The notes beneath the pieces are model-generated. The model worked only from the letters and a program-made list of their open reading frames with translations, did not search any database and was not told the origin of the DNA. A program made the translations under genes and the position numbers. Positions 1-7,157 of a DNA stretch of 11,761 nucleotides are shown piece after piece (position 1 is the first letter of the stretch; every line of letters begins with the position of its first letter). This DNA comes from UBA5287 sp041672395 (GTDB lineage Bacteria > Bacteroidota > Bacteroidia > Bacteroidales > Dysgonomonadaceae), in assembly GCA_041672395.1 (NCBI GenBank), contig JBAYZS010000066.1:1-11761 (forward strand). The letters run 5' to 3'.

Positions 1-258
1 GAAGTAATTTCAGCTCCAACTCTTGAAAAGACTACTTTAGGTGATATCGAAGAATTAGCTGCATTGAAGGAGAAACTTGACAATCAGGCTACTGCAAAGA
101 AAGCTAAAGAGAATAAGTTAGCAGCAAAAGTTGCAGAGATTGAACCAGAAGTAGAACCAGAAGTAGAACCAGAAGTAGAAACTGAAGTAGAAACAGTTGA
201 ACCAACAGTTGATGCTGAACCTGAAAAAGAAGCACCAAAAGAAGATGCTGCTGAATAA
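1..258 (+). CDS. C-terminal fragment of an unidentified acidic-tailed protein
   Basis: The frame is open from the first base of the window to a TAA at 256-258, so only the last 85 residues of a longer protein are visible. The segment starts with about 20 mixed residues (ISAPTLEKTTLGDIEELAAL), passes into a Lys/Ala/Glu-rich stretch likely to be helical or coiled coil, and ends in an acidic, valine- and proline-spaced tail of repeated Glu-Pro-Glu-Val units. I do not recognise the family. Charged Ala/Glu/Lys tails of this kind occur on several Bacteroidota housekeeping proteins, for example the extended C-terminus of ribosomal protein S16, but no diagnostic residue links it to any of them. A strong intrinsic terminator follows 40 bases downstream, so this is the last gene of its transcription unit. 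Confidence is high that it is coding and low for any function. Confidence 0.7.
   Translation, partial: EVISAPTLEKTTLGDIEELAALKEKLDNQATAKKAKENKLAAKVAEIEPEVEPEVEPEVETEVETVEPTVDAEPEKEAPKEDAAE
142..195 (+). repeat. 12-bp in-frame tandem repeat (Glu-Pro-Glu-Val)
   Basis: Three perfect copies of GAACCAGAAGTA (142-177) are followed by a copy with two changed bases (178-189) and a half unit (190-195). The unit is a multiple of three and in frame, so each copy adds Glu-Pro-Glu-Val to the acidic tail. Copy-number change by slippage would alter tail length without breaking the frame. Confidence 0.85.
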
Positions 259-297
259 GTGAAACAGAAATTTCCTGTTTCAATAGATTAATATTAT

Positions 298-334
298 AAA
301 AAAAGACTGCTCTGTTATAGAGCAGTCTTTTTTT
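298..334 (+). terminator. Strong intrinsic terminator after the first gene
   Basis: A perfect 9-bp stem (GACTGCTCT 305-313 with AGAGCAGTC 319-327) closes a 5-nt loop. It is flanked by seven A and seven T, so it could act in both directions. A smaller 7-bp hairpin (261-267 with 275-281) lies between the stop codon and this structure. Confidence 0.9.
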
Positions 335-426
335 ATAGGTTAAAACGTATCCAAATATAAAATCATGAATCAAAATAAAATAATCATAAGTCGGACTGTA
401 AATTTATGATTAACTTTGTTATCATT

Positions 427-1353
427 ATGAATATCAACAAACCATATCACGATTTCTCTGAATTTCTTGCAAAATGGTTTCCATTTAAGGTTCAGAAAAT
501 ATCCATTAATGCAGGATTCACCTGCCCAAACCGTGATGGTTCAAAAGGTCGCGGTGGTTGCACTTATTGCAACAACAAAAGCTTCAGTCCCGGATATGGA
601 AAACCAACCAAATCTATTACTGAACAATTAAACGATGGCATCAATTTTTTCTCGCATAAATATCCCGAAATGAAGTATCTGGCATATTTTCAGTCTTATA
701 CCAACACTTACGATGCAGTCGATTTGTTGATCGACAAATATGAAGAAGCACTTTCCTACCCTAACGTTGTAGGATTAGTAGTAAGTACCCGTCCCGATTG
801 TATGCCGCAGGAATTACTCGATTATTTTGCTGAACTATCCAAGAAAACATTCGTACTTATTGAATATGGTGTAGAAAGCACACTAAACAAGACATTGGAG
901 CGCGTAAATCGTCAACATACTTGGGAAGAATCTGTGGAAGCCATTTACAAGACAGCCGAAAAGAAAATCCCTGTCGGCGTTCATCTAATTCTGGGTTTAC
1001 CTGGCGAAACCGATGAAGACATATTAAATCATGCTGTCAGGCTTTCGGAGCTACCGCTCACAACGGTCAAATTACATCAGTTACAGATAATTAAGGGCAC
1101 AGCAATGGCAAAAGAATATTCCCTCTTGCCTGAATCGTTTAATAATTACACACTCGAAGAATATGTAAATCTTTGTGTAGATTTTGCAGAACGGCTTCAT
1201 CCTGATTTTTACATAGAACGCTTTGTATCTCAATCGCCAAAAGAACTACTCATAGCGCCCGATTGGGGATTGAAGAACTATGAATTGACAGAGAAAGTGA
1301 TAAAGAGATTCATTGAACGCAACACCTTTCAAGGGCGATTATTCGTTAAATAA
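427..1353 (+). CDS. Radical SAM protein, YhcC / TIGR01212 family
   Basis: This is a radical S-adenosylmethionine enzyme of the YhcC-like family, whose substrate is not established to my knowledge. From the start at 427 it has 308 residues, close to E. coli YhcC. The segment AGFTCPNRDG...GGCTYC supplies three cysteines (33, 45 and 48 in this numbering) spaced CX11CX2C, the unusual spacing of this family, to bind the 4Fe-4S cluster. The rest looks like a TIM-barrel core, including VSTRPDC, EYGVES and HLILGLPGE. An in-frame ATG at 406 would add seven hydrophobic residues. I prefer 427 because MNINKPYHDF matches the usual beginning of relatives. A TAACTTTG box at 411-418 matches the Bacteroidota -7 element and would leave almost no leader before 427, but no good -33 element accompanies it. 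The gene converges with the sigma/lipoprotein operon downstream. Confidence 0.92.
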   Translation: MNINKPYHDFSEFLAKWFPFKVQKISINAGFTCPNRDGSKGRGGCTYCNNKSFSPGYGKPTKSITEQLNDGINFFSHKYPEMKYLAYFQSYTNTYDAVDLLIDKYEEALSYPNVVGLVVSTRPDCMPQELLDYFAELSKKTFVLIEYGVESTLNKTLERVNRQHTWEESVEAIYKTAEKKIPVGVHLILGLPGETDEDILNHAVRLSELPLTTVKLHQLQIIKGTAMAKEYSLLPESFNNYTLEEYVNLCVDFAERLHPDFYIERFVSQSPKELLIAPDWGLKNYELTEKVIKRFIERNTFQGRLFVK

Positions 1354-1388
1354 AAAATAGAGCGATCTCATACAGAAACCACTCTATT
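1350..1388 (-). terminator. Terminator of the sigma/Dma-like operon
   Basis: Read on the minus strand, AATAGAGTG pairs with CGCTCTATT (9 bp including one G-U pair, 15-nt loop) and is followed by a run of T, the complement of the A run at 1352-1357. It lies just past the stop codon of the minus-strand operon at 1415. On the plus strand the inner pairing is poorer and no T tract follows, so it serves mainly the minus strand. Confidence 0.65.
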
Positions 1389-1414
1389 AATAACTCTTTA
1401 ATTAATCAATAAAA

Positions 1415-2140
1415 TCAAATTCTTATAAACGTGTTTTGATTGACAAAAACAGGACCCGTACTATTTGCTTCATAATATCTGAATTTAACATTTATATCAC
1501 GGTATACTGATGATCCTTCAGTATCATAAAGATCACGTAAAGCAGACAGATTTACTGCAATATATTCTTTCGTGAGGGTTTCTTTTGTACCGGTTGCTGT
1601 TCCGTTCTTCACAAATCTAACATCAATAATCAACTCAGATGAATTTTTTTCAAAATTTGCCATATTTAGATAAAACATAGCAGTAGAGGTTTCACCATCT
1701 TTCTTTTTCCAGTCATAAGTGAACAACCATCGATCGCCAAAATAGCCAAACTGATCTGCTAACAACGCGTTCAACTTGTTAAATGAATTCACAGATACAG
1801 GAGCTTCTGTCAATATCAATGAAGTACCTGGAATTGATACAGGTTCTTCTGTCAACGTCACATTATACACGTTTGTATTAGGAACATAACCATCCTTACT
1901 TGTCCATGCATACGACAAAAAAACAGTAGTTCCAGGAAGCATCTGTTTGATTTCGGGAGATGTTATCAATCCCAGTCTGCCCGGTGTTACAGCATACGTT
2001 AGTAAATGTTCTGCATTATAATCAATATATGCAAATTCACCACTACCCGAATAGGTAGAATCGTTATCTAAACCTCCTAAGCATGATGTAAAAAACATAC
2101 CTAAAGCTGCAATAGCAATTAACATTAAATTCTTTTTCAT
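1415..2140 (-). CDS. Putative NigD-like lipoprotein
   Basis: This is a 241-residue predicted lipoprotein. The start at 2140 is chosen because it puts a classic signal peptide first: MKKN, a hydrophobic core, then the lipobox FTSC with Cys20 as the lipidated residue. A start at 2185 would place 15 residues ahead of the signal and overlap the upstream gene. After the Cys comes a Gly/Asp/Ser-rich linker, then two beta-rich halves. The C-terminal half (INVKFRYYEA region) resembles the C-terminal domain of NigD-like proteins of Bacteroidota, an assignment made from general appearance only. It is third in an operon, 19 nt after the trans-envelope protein. That position suggests an envelope role under control of the sigma factor. 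The molecular function is unknown. The leader has no clear Shine-Dalgarno and is AT-rich, as is common in the phylum. Confidence 0.8.
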   Translation of the reverse strand: MKKNLMLIAIAALGMFFTSCLGGLDNDSTYSGSGEFAYIDYNAEHLLTYAVTPGRLGLITSPEIKQMLPGTTVFLSYAWTSKDGYVPNTNVYNVTLTEEPVSIPGTSLILTEAPVSVNSFNKLNALLADQFGYFGDRWLFTYDWKKKDGETSTAMFYLNMANFEKNSSELIIDVRFVKNGTATGTKETLTKEYIAVNLSALRDLYDTEGSSVYRDINVKFRYYEANSTGPVFVNQNTFIRI

Positions 2141-2159
2141 TTGTACTCTATAAATTAAA

Positions 2160-3458
2160 TTAGAAATCATAACGAATACCAACATTCAAATCAACTGTAA
2201 TCTGTTTGTCGGAATATATAGTATTATAACTATTTTTAGCATCAAAATAATAGGCGCTACCCACTTTTCCATAAAGTTTTAAATCATTATAAATGGGGTA
2301 CGACAGACCAATACCTGCATTTAAAGAGAATTGTGGATTCTCTTGTTTTATCTTCTCTATAATTGTAACCGTAGATGAAGAATTGGATTCAGCATTCATT
2401 ACCTCATCGTCATATCTTGATTCACCATGAATATCTTTCTCAATCATTCCTCCAAGTGAACCGTAAACATCAAGATCACCAATAGAGATAAATCGATAAT
2501 TCACATTCAGAGGAACACCCAAATAATGAAAACTTCTGGAAGCATTACTGTTGTATATCATGCCACTGCTTCTCTCTCGCGAAGACAAATAAGTATAAAC
2601 GATGCCCGATTCCATTGAGAAATCAGTAAATAATTCTTTTGAGACAATCAGTCCAAACGATACCGGTTGAGCATGTTCCATTTCTACAACATTTCTTGGC
2701 TTAGGCACTTCCGCAACAGCATTTGCTTTAACCATCGACATGGAAAGCTTTTCGTTCGAAAACTGTATTGGCATATCTGAACTTTGAATTGCCATAGGTG
2801 CGTTGGTTGTGCCGCGAGAAGAGGAAAATCCACCACTTCCATTAAGAGCAAGCGTAATTCCTCTCTTCTCATTTGGTGCGTTATTATGTTGCAACAAAAT
2901 ATCTTTTTGTCCCGACAATCTAAATTCTTCTATTTGTTGTTGCCGCTCTTCATCAGTCATTTCTGATTGATTGCTCTCCTCTTTTTTGGGTAAATTCTCG
3001 GTAATATTATTATCTGATACCAAACTGTTTATATTGTCATTTTGAACAAAGAGTGTTGATTGTTCTACTTTCTTATCAAATTTATCATTTTTATTCAATG
3101 CGACTAAAGTCTTATGACTTTTAACCGTTACGCTTTTTTGTTTTGAAACATCTTGAGTGATAATCTCTTCTAAAACAGTCAAATTGGGCATTTCTTCCGC
3201 TTCTTTGATAGATTCAACACGATTGTCAGCAAGCATAGACTCCTCATTTGTAGCCGGTTGGCGCATAATAAGGTACAAGCCGCCAATCAAAACAACAACA
3301 GCAATAGCCGCAACTGAGCTCCATCGTCTAAGGGTTCGTCTTTTGCTTATTACATTAAGTGAATCCGACAATTCGTTCCAACCATTCACAGGAATGGAAG
3401 GCTCAAAATCATCGAGCTCTTGCTTAATGTAATCTTTAAATTTATCTCTATCGTTCAT
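2160..3458 (-). CDS. Dual-membrane anti-sigma factor, Dma-like, with C-terminal beta-barrel
   Basis: The likely product is an anti-sigma factor spanning both membranes. A start at 3458 (432 residues) is preferred over the ATG at 3464 because GAGAG lies 8 nt from the former and only 2 nt from the latter. Counted from the 3464 start: residues 1-47 are a charged cytoplasmic head with the P-x-x-GW-x-x-L pattern of Bacteroidota anti-sigma proteins; 49-67 form one hydrophobic helix preceded by KRRTLRR (positive inside); 68-266 are a low-complexity Ser/Asn/Glu/Gln-rich linker; 267-434 are alternating beta-strands of an outer-membrane barrel ending VGIRYDF, with the terminal Phe typical of barrel proteins. 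An inner-membrane helix and an outer-membrane barrel in one chain match the Dma family of B. thetaiotaomicron. It sits 19 nt after its presumed ECF partner. Anti-sigma activity is inferred from context and architecture. Confidence 0.82.
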   Translation of the reverse strand: MNDRDKFKDYIKQELDDFEPSIPVNGWNELSDSLNVISKRRTLRRWSSVAAIAVVVLIGGLYLIMRQPATNEESMLADNRVESIKEAEEMPNLTVLEEIITQDVSKQKSVTVKSHKTLVALNKNDKFDKKVEQSTLFVQNDNINSLVSDNNITENLPKKEESNQSEMTDEERQQQIEEFRLSGQKDILLQHNNAPNEKRGITLALNGSGGFSSSRGTTNAPMAIQSSDMPIQFSNEKLSMSMVKANAVAEVPKPRNVVEMEHAQPVSFGLIVSKELFTDFSMESGIVYTYLSSRERSSGMIYNSNASRSFHYLGVPLNVNYRFISIGDLDVYGSLGGMIEKDIHGESRYDDEVMNAESNSSSTVTIIEKIKQENPQFSLNAGIGLSYPIYNDLKLYGKVGSAYYFDAKNSYNTIYSDKQITVDLNVGIRYDF

Positions 3459-3483
3459 TTTCATTACTCTCTAACTAAATCTT

Positions 3484-4026
3484 TTAAATGATTGATTGAA
3501 TCTTCTTTTTCAGTAAAGATTTCGCTCTAGAATATTGTGAGCGTGAAGCTACTTCAGTAATACCAAGCATTTGACCAATCTCTCTATGCGACATATCTTC
3601 AAAAACATATAAATTGAAAACAGTTCTGTAACCTTGGGGTAATTCAGCTATCATCTTTAATATTTCAGAATTTGAGATGCCAATGATATCCTCGACATTT
3701 TCTTCAACATGATCAACAATTTCAATATTAAGATCATTAACATCGCTATTAATCAGTTTACTCTTTTTTTCATCTCTGAAATTCTGTAATGCCAGATTCA
3801 CAAATATCCTTCTCAACCAACCTTCAAAAGAACCCTTGCCCTGAAACGAGCTAATATGTGTAAATGCTTGAATAAAACCATCATGCAATAAATCTTCTGC
3901 ATTCTCTCTATTATTACTGTACCGCAAACATACACCCATCATTTTGGGCGCAAATTGCTCATATAACTCTTTCTGAGCATTTCTATTCTGTTTCTTACAT
4001 GCAGCAATTAATTGCGAGATTTCCAT
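3484..4026 (-). CDS. ECF-type RNA polymerase sigma factor (Das-like, probable ECF21)
   Basis: This is a 180-residue sigma-70 family factor of the extracytoplasmic function type. Region 2 covers about residues 12-85 and includes NAEDLLHDGFIQAF and the -10 recognition stretch FEGWLRRIFVN. Region 4 covers about 125-176, with LPQGYRTVFNLYVFEDMSHR and the helix-turn-helix HREIGQMLGI...SRSQYSRAKSLL. The acidic linker between them (about 93-115) is typical. There is no region 1 or 3. GAAGG lies 8 nt before the ATG, a good Shine-Dalgarno. The gene heads an operon with a membrane-spanning anti-sigma-like protein and a lipoprotein. The arrangement suggests the sigma factor is held by the second gene and released on an envelope signal. 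The ECF21 label rests on resemblance to the Das1/Dma1 arrangement and needs a profile search. It is an ECF sigma factor with very high confidence. Confidence 0.96.
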   Translation of the reverse strand: MEISQLIAACKKQNRNAQKELYEQFAPKMMGVCLRYSNNRENAEDLLHDGFIQAFTHISSFQGKGSFEGWLRRIFVNLALQNFRDEKKSKLINSDVNDLNIEIVDHVEENVEDIIGISNSEILKMIAELPQGYRTVFNLYVFEDMSHREIGQMLGITEVASRSQYSRAKSLLKKKIQSII

Positions 4027-4041
4027 TATTCAAACCTTCAC

Positions 4042-4079
4042 GTATTTAGTAGATGAAAAAAAGGAAAAAACGTTGCACC
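4042..4079 (-). promoter_or_regulatory. Possible ECF-type self-promoter of the sigma operon
   Basis: On the minus strand GCAACG (plus strand 4071-4076) lies 15 bases upstream of CATCTAC (4049-4055), with an almost pure T spacer. A GCAAC-type -35 with a CGTCTA-like -10 about 16 bases apart is a layout expected of ECF sigma factors. Transcription would begin near 4042, leaving a leader of about 16 nt that contains the GAAGG ribosome-binding site. The match is by eye and untested. Confidence 0.4.
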
Positions 4080-4216
4080 TTTTCTCATTCTATTTTGCAA
4101 AATTATCTTTTTTTAAGCAACAACAAAAATAAAGGACTGAAAATTAGTCGCAACAGGATTTTAACTTGTATTGTAAAAGAAAAAGTAAAAACTGAGGGAT
4201 TGTTATCTTTTTTTTC

Positions 4217-4224
4217 TACATTTG
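4217..4224 (+). promoter_or_regulatory. -7 promoter element for sppA
   Basis: TACATTTG fits the Bacteroidota -7 consensus TAnnTTTG exactly and lies 36 nt ahead of the sppA start. The -33 region is weak: the nearest TTG (4200-4202) is closer than the usual 19-21 base spacing. The gap 4027-4260 therefore holds divergent promoters for the sigma operon and the sppA cluster. Confidence 0.45.
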
Positions 4225-4260
4225 TTCAAATATTCGATTCACAATTTAATACGAAATTCA

Positions 4261-6036
4261 ATGAAAGATTTTCCTAAAATTATGTTCGCCTCGGCTTTAG
4301 GCTTTATAATTGCCTATATATTGCTTGGACTGATTATGATGATCGTTTTTGCAGCCTCTGCAGGTTCCATTTTTTCTTCTTTTGAAACCAAAGGCTCATA
4401 CGAATTGAAAGATAATTCTGTGTTGCACATGAAACTTACAGGTACAATACAGGAAAGGGTTGCGGACGATGAACTCTCGTCTTTTTTTGAAGACCAGAAT
4501 TCGGCAATATTTGGTTTGAATGATGTTGTTGGGGCTATTAGAAAAGCTAAAAACAATGATAAAATCAAAGGAATTTATCTTGAACCGGGTGTGTTTTCTG
4601 CATCGTCGGCCACATTGGCTGAAATACGTCAGGAATTAGAAAAGTTCAAAGAATCCGGAAAATTCATTATATCATATTCTGATTCTTATTCACAAGGTGG
4701 ATATTATCTGGCATCTGTTGCCGATAAAATTGTTATCAACCCGCAAGGCATGATGGAGCTTCACGGATTAGCATCTGTTCCTATGTTTTATAAAGACGCT
4801 TTAGATAAATTGGGCATTAAAGTTCAGGTGTTTAAAGTAGGTACTTTTAAATCGGCTGTTGAGCCATTCATACAAAATGAAATGAGCGAGGCTAACCGCC
4901 AACAGATTACGGCATATTTAAATGATATATGGAGCTTTATGAGAAATGATATTGCTACATCACGCGAAATTGCACCTGCACAAGTGGATTCAATTGTTAA
5001 TAAAATGCTGGTTTTTGACAAGACAGAAACCTTGGTTGCTGCCAATCTTATTGACACAACACTTTATGAAACAGAAATGAAAGCTTATCTGCGTGAAATG
5101 TTGGATTTGGATAAAGATGCAAAAATCAATAGTGCATCTATCCAGGATATGAAAAATGTGAACACCAAAAAGTTAAAAAAGACCGACAATACAATTGGCA
5201 TTTTATATGCTCAGGGAAATATCTCATCGGGTACAGGTTCTTCAAATATTCAGGATAAATATATGGTTGACCAGATAGAAAAACTCAGGAAAGATAAAGA
5301 TATTAAAGCCGTTGTATTCCGTGTAAATTCAGGAGGAGGAAGTGCTTATGCATCTGAGCAGATTTGGAAAGCCATTTCCGACTTGAAAAAAGAAAAGCCG
5401 GTTGTTGTGTCTATGGGCGATTTGGCTGCATCGGGTGGATATTACATCTCTTGTAATGCAGACAAAATTGTTGCTCAACCAACTACTCTCACGGGTTCTA
5501 TTGGAATATTCGGAATGATCCCTGATATGCAGGGAACATCAAATAAAATTGGTATCCATACAGACGAAGTAAAAACTCATGAGTATTCTGATTTTGGAAA
5601 TATCTTTCGTCCTCTAAATGAAGGTGAAAGTGCTATGTTCCAAAAATACATCAACAATGGTTATGACCTGTTCTTGAGTAGATGTGCCGAAGGACGAGGC
5701 ATGCCAAAAGATTCTCTTGCTAAATATGCAGAAGGCAGAGTGTGGACAGGAAACCAGGCAAAACAAATTGGTCTTGTTGATGAATTGGGCGGTATTCAAA
5801 CAGCTATCGATCTGGCTGCAGAACTGGCAAACTTGGGAAAAAGCTATGTGGTTTTTGAATATCCAAAACTAAAACCTTTCTGGGAAGAGTTCTTCTCAAA
5901 AAATAAAGAAGAACTGGTTGCAAAAACATTGAAAGAAACGTTGGGCGAAAGTTATGAAATGTTCATGCTTGTAAAAAATCTAAAGGAACAAGATTACATG
6001 CAAGCACGTATGCCATTTGACCCTAATATTAACTAA
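4261..6036 (+). CDS. sppA: Signal peptide peptidase SppA (protease IV), 67K type
   Basis: This is a membrane-anchored serine protease of family S49 that degrades cleaved signal peptides in the inner membrane. The product has 591 residues, the double-length bacterial form. A hydrophobic anchor at about residues 5-30 is followed by two tandem ClpP-like domains. The catalytic lysine is in the first domain (GTFKSAVEPF, Lys197). The catalytic serine is in the second (GDLAASGGYY, Ser391). Both match the Lys/Ser dyad of E. coli SppA, and the oxyanion region NSGGGSA is also present. I start at 4261 (MKDFPK), as relatives do. An ATG at 4222 would add 13 residues and run through the -7 box. It begins a plus-strand cluster, with lpxK 23 nt downstream. 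No defects are seen. Confidence 0.96.
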   Translation: MKDFPKIMFASALGFIIAYILLGLIMMIVFAASAGSIFSSFETKGSYELKDNSVLHMKLTGTIQERVADDELSSFFEDQNSAIFGLNDVVGAIRKAKNNDKIKGIYLEPGVFSASSATLAEIRQELEKFKESGKFIISYSDSYSQGGYYLASVADKIVINPQGMMELHGLASVPMFYKDALDKLGIKVQVFKVGTFKSAVEPFIQNEMSEANRQQITAYLNDIWSFMRNDIATSREIAPAQVDSIVNKMLVFDKTETLVAANLIDTTLYETEMKAYLREMLDLDKDAKINSASIQDMKNVNTKKLKKTDNTIGILYAQGNISSGTGSSNIQDKYMVDQIEKLRKDKDIKAVVFRVNSGGGSAYASEQIWKAISDLKKEKPVVVSMGDLAASGGYYISCNADKIVAQPTTLTGSIGIFGMIPDMQGTSNKIGIHTDEVKTHEYSDFGNIFRPLNEGESAMFQKYINNGYDLFLSRCAEGRGMPKDSLAKYAEGRVWTGNQAKQIGLVDELGGIQTAIDLAAELANLGKSYVVFEYPKLKPFWEEFFSKNKEELVAKTLKETLGESYEMFMLVKNLKEQDYMQARMPFDPNIN

Positions 6037-6059
6037 TTAAAAAGATTTCTTTAATAAAA

Positions 6060-7157
6060 ATGCCAATACCTCCAACGGAGATAAACCGATCATTATTACC
6101 ATTGTCATGGTTATATGGAATCGGTGTTAACCTCCGCAATAAATTATTCGATTGGAATATTCTGAAAGAGCGCAGCTACAACATTCCCATTATCTGCGTA
6201 GGGAATATTACGGTTGGAGGTACCGGCAAAACGCCTCATATAGAGTATCTTGTAAAGTTATTATCGGTAAAATATAAAGTTGCCGTTTTAAGCAGGGGAT
6301 ATAAAAGGAAAAGTAAAGGCTTTTTTGTTGTTGAAACTAACTCCGATGTATCGGATGCTGGCGACGAACCACTACAGATAAAACAGAAATTCCCAAAAAC
6401 GCTTGTAGTGGTGGACAAAAACAGAAGAAATGCCATTGCCAATATAATGCAGATGGACAATTGTCCTGATATCATTTTACTGGACGATGGCTTTCAGCAC
6501 AGATATGTAAAACCATCACTAAGAATTTTGCTGATTGATAGCAACCGACCGGTTTTTGAAGATAAATTATTGCCTGCAGGGAGATTACGAGAACCTCTAT
6601 ATGGCATTAGCAGAGCGTCAATAGTGATTGTCACCAAATGCAATTCAAATATGCAGCCACTCGATTTTAGGATATTCTCAAACGGATTAAACTTATATCC
6701 ATATCAGTCACTCTATTTCACTGCTTTTGAATATGGAGATCTAAAGTCGGTGTTTTATCCCGATGGAAAAGAAATACAATTAGATGAGCTCAGAAAAAAA
6801 CATGTTTTACTGGTTACCGGCATCGCTTTTGCCAAGCCATTAGTAGATAAGCTAAAGCTAAAAACATACAATTTACACAAATTAGAATATCCTGATCATC
6901 ACATTTTCGAAAAAGACGACATTGAAACTATTCAAAATCGATTTGACGAAATTACTGATGATGACAAACTAATTATTACGACAGAAAAAGACGCTATCAG
7001 ATTGAGGTCGATGAGTTTTATCAATGAAGACTTAAAGTCCAAGATATATTATTTACCAATACGCGTACGTTTTTTGAAAGAAACAGAAAAAGAATCATTC
7101 AATAAAAAAATACATAATAATGTTAGAAGCAATAAAACAAACAACCGAATACCTTAG
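6060..7157 (+). CDS. lpxK: Tetraacyldisaccharide 4'-kinase LpxK
   Basis: LpxK phosphorylates the 4' position of tetraacyldisaccharide 1-phosphate to give lipid IVA, the sixth step of lipid A synthesis, at the cytoplasmic face of the inner membrane. The 365-residue protein has the family's membrane-facing N-terminus (LSWLYGIGVNLRN), then the P-loop GNITVGGTGKT at 48-58. After these come LSRGYKRKSKGF (about 77-88), GDEP (101-104) and the signature DDGFQHR (142-148), which holds the metal-binding and catalytic acids. The length is normal. The start at 6060 is 23 nt after sppA. Its last 38 bases overlap the start of the phosphorylase gene in another frame, which suggests translational coupling. 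The gene implies a cell with lipid A. Confidence 0.97.
   Translation: MPIPPTEINRSLLPLSWLYGIGVNLRNKLFDWNILKERSYNIPIICVGNITVGGTGKTPHIEYLVKLLSVKYKVAVLSRGYKRKSKGFFVVETNSDVSDAGDEPLQIKQKFPKTLVVVDKNRRNAIANIMQMDNCPDIILLDDGFQHRYVKPSLRILLIDSNRPVFEDKLLPAGRLREPLYGISRASIVIVTKCNSNMQPLDFRIFSNGLNLYPYQSLYFTAFEYGDLKSVFYPDGKEIQLDELRKKHVLLVTGIAFAKPLVDKLKLKTYNLHKLEYPDHHIFEKDDIETIQNRFDEITDDDKLIITTEKDAIRLRSMSFINEDLKSKIYYLPIRVRFLKETEKESFNKKIHNNVRSNKTNNRIP

Noticed and set aside
104..373. Leu/Gln-rich open frame on the minus strand opposite the acidic tail
   Set aside because: It is the antisense reading of the Glu/Val repeat, runs across a strong terminator, and has no start signal.
2141..2185. N-terminal extension of the NigD-like lipoprotein
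   Set aside because: It would put 15 residues ahead of a clean lipoprotein signal peptide and overlap the upstream gene.
4222..4260. Earlier ATG for sppA
   Set aside because: It begins inside the -7 box and would add 13 polar residues before the membrane anchor; the start at 4261 matches relatives.
4053..4277. 74-codon plus-strand frame in the sigma-sppA gap
   Set aside because: It covers the divergent promoter region and overlaps the sppA start; composition is Lys/Asn/Phe-rich, as expected from AT-rich noncoding DNA.
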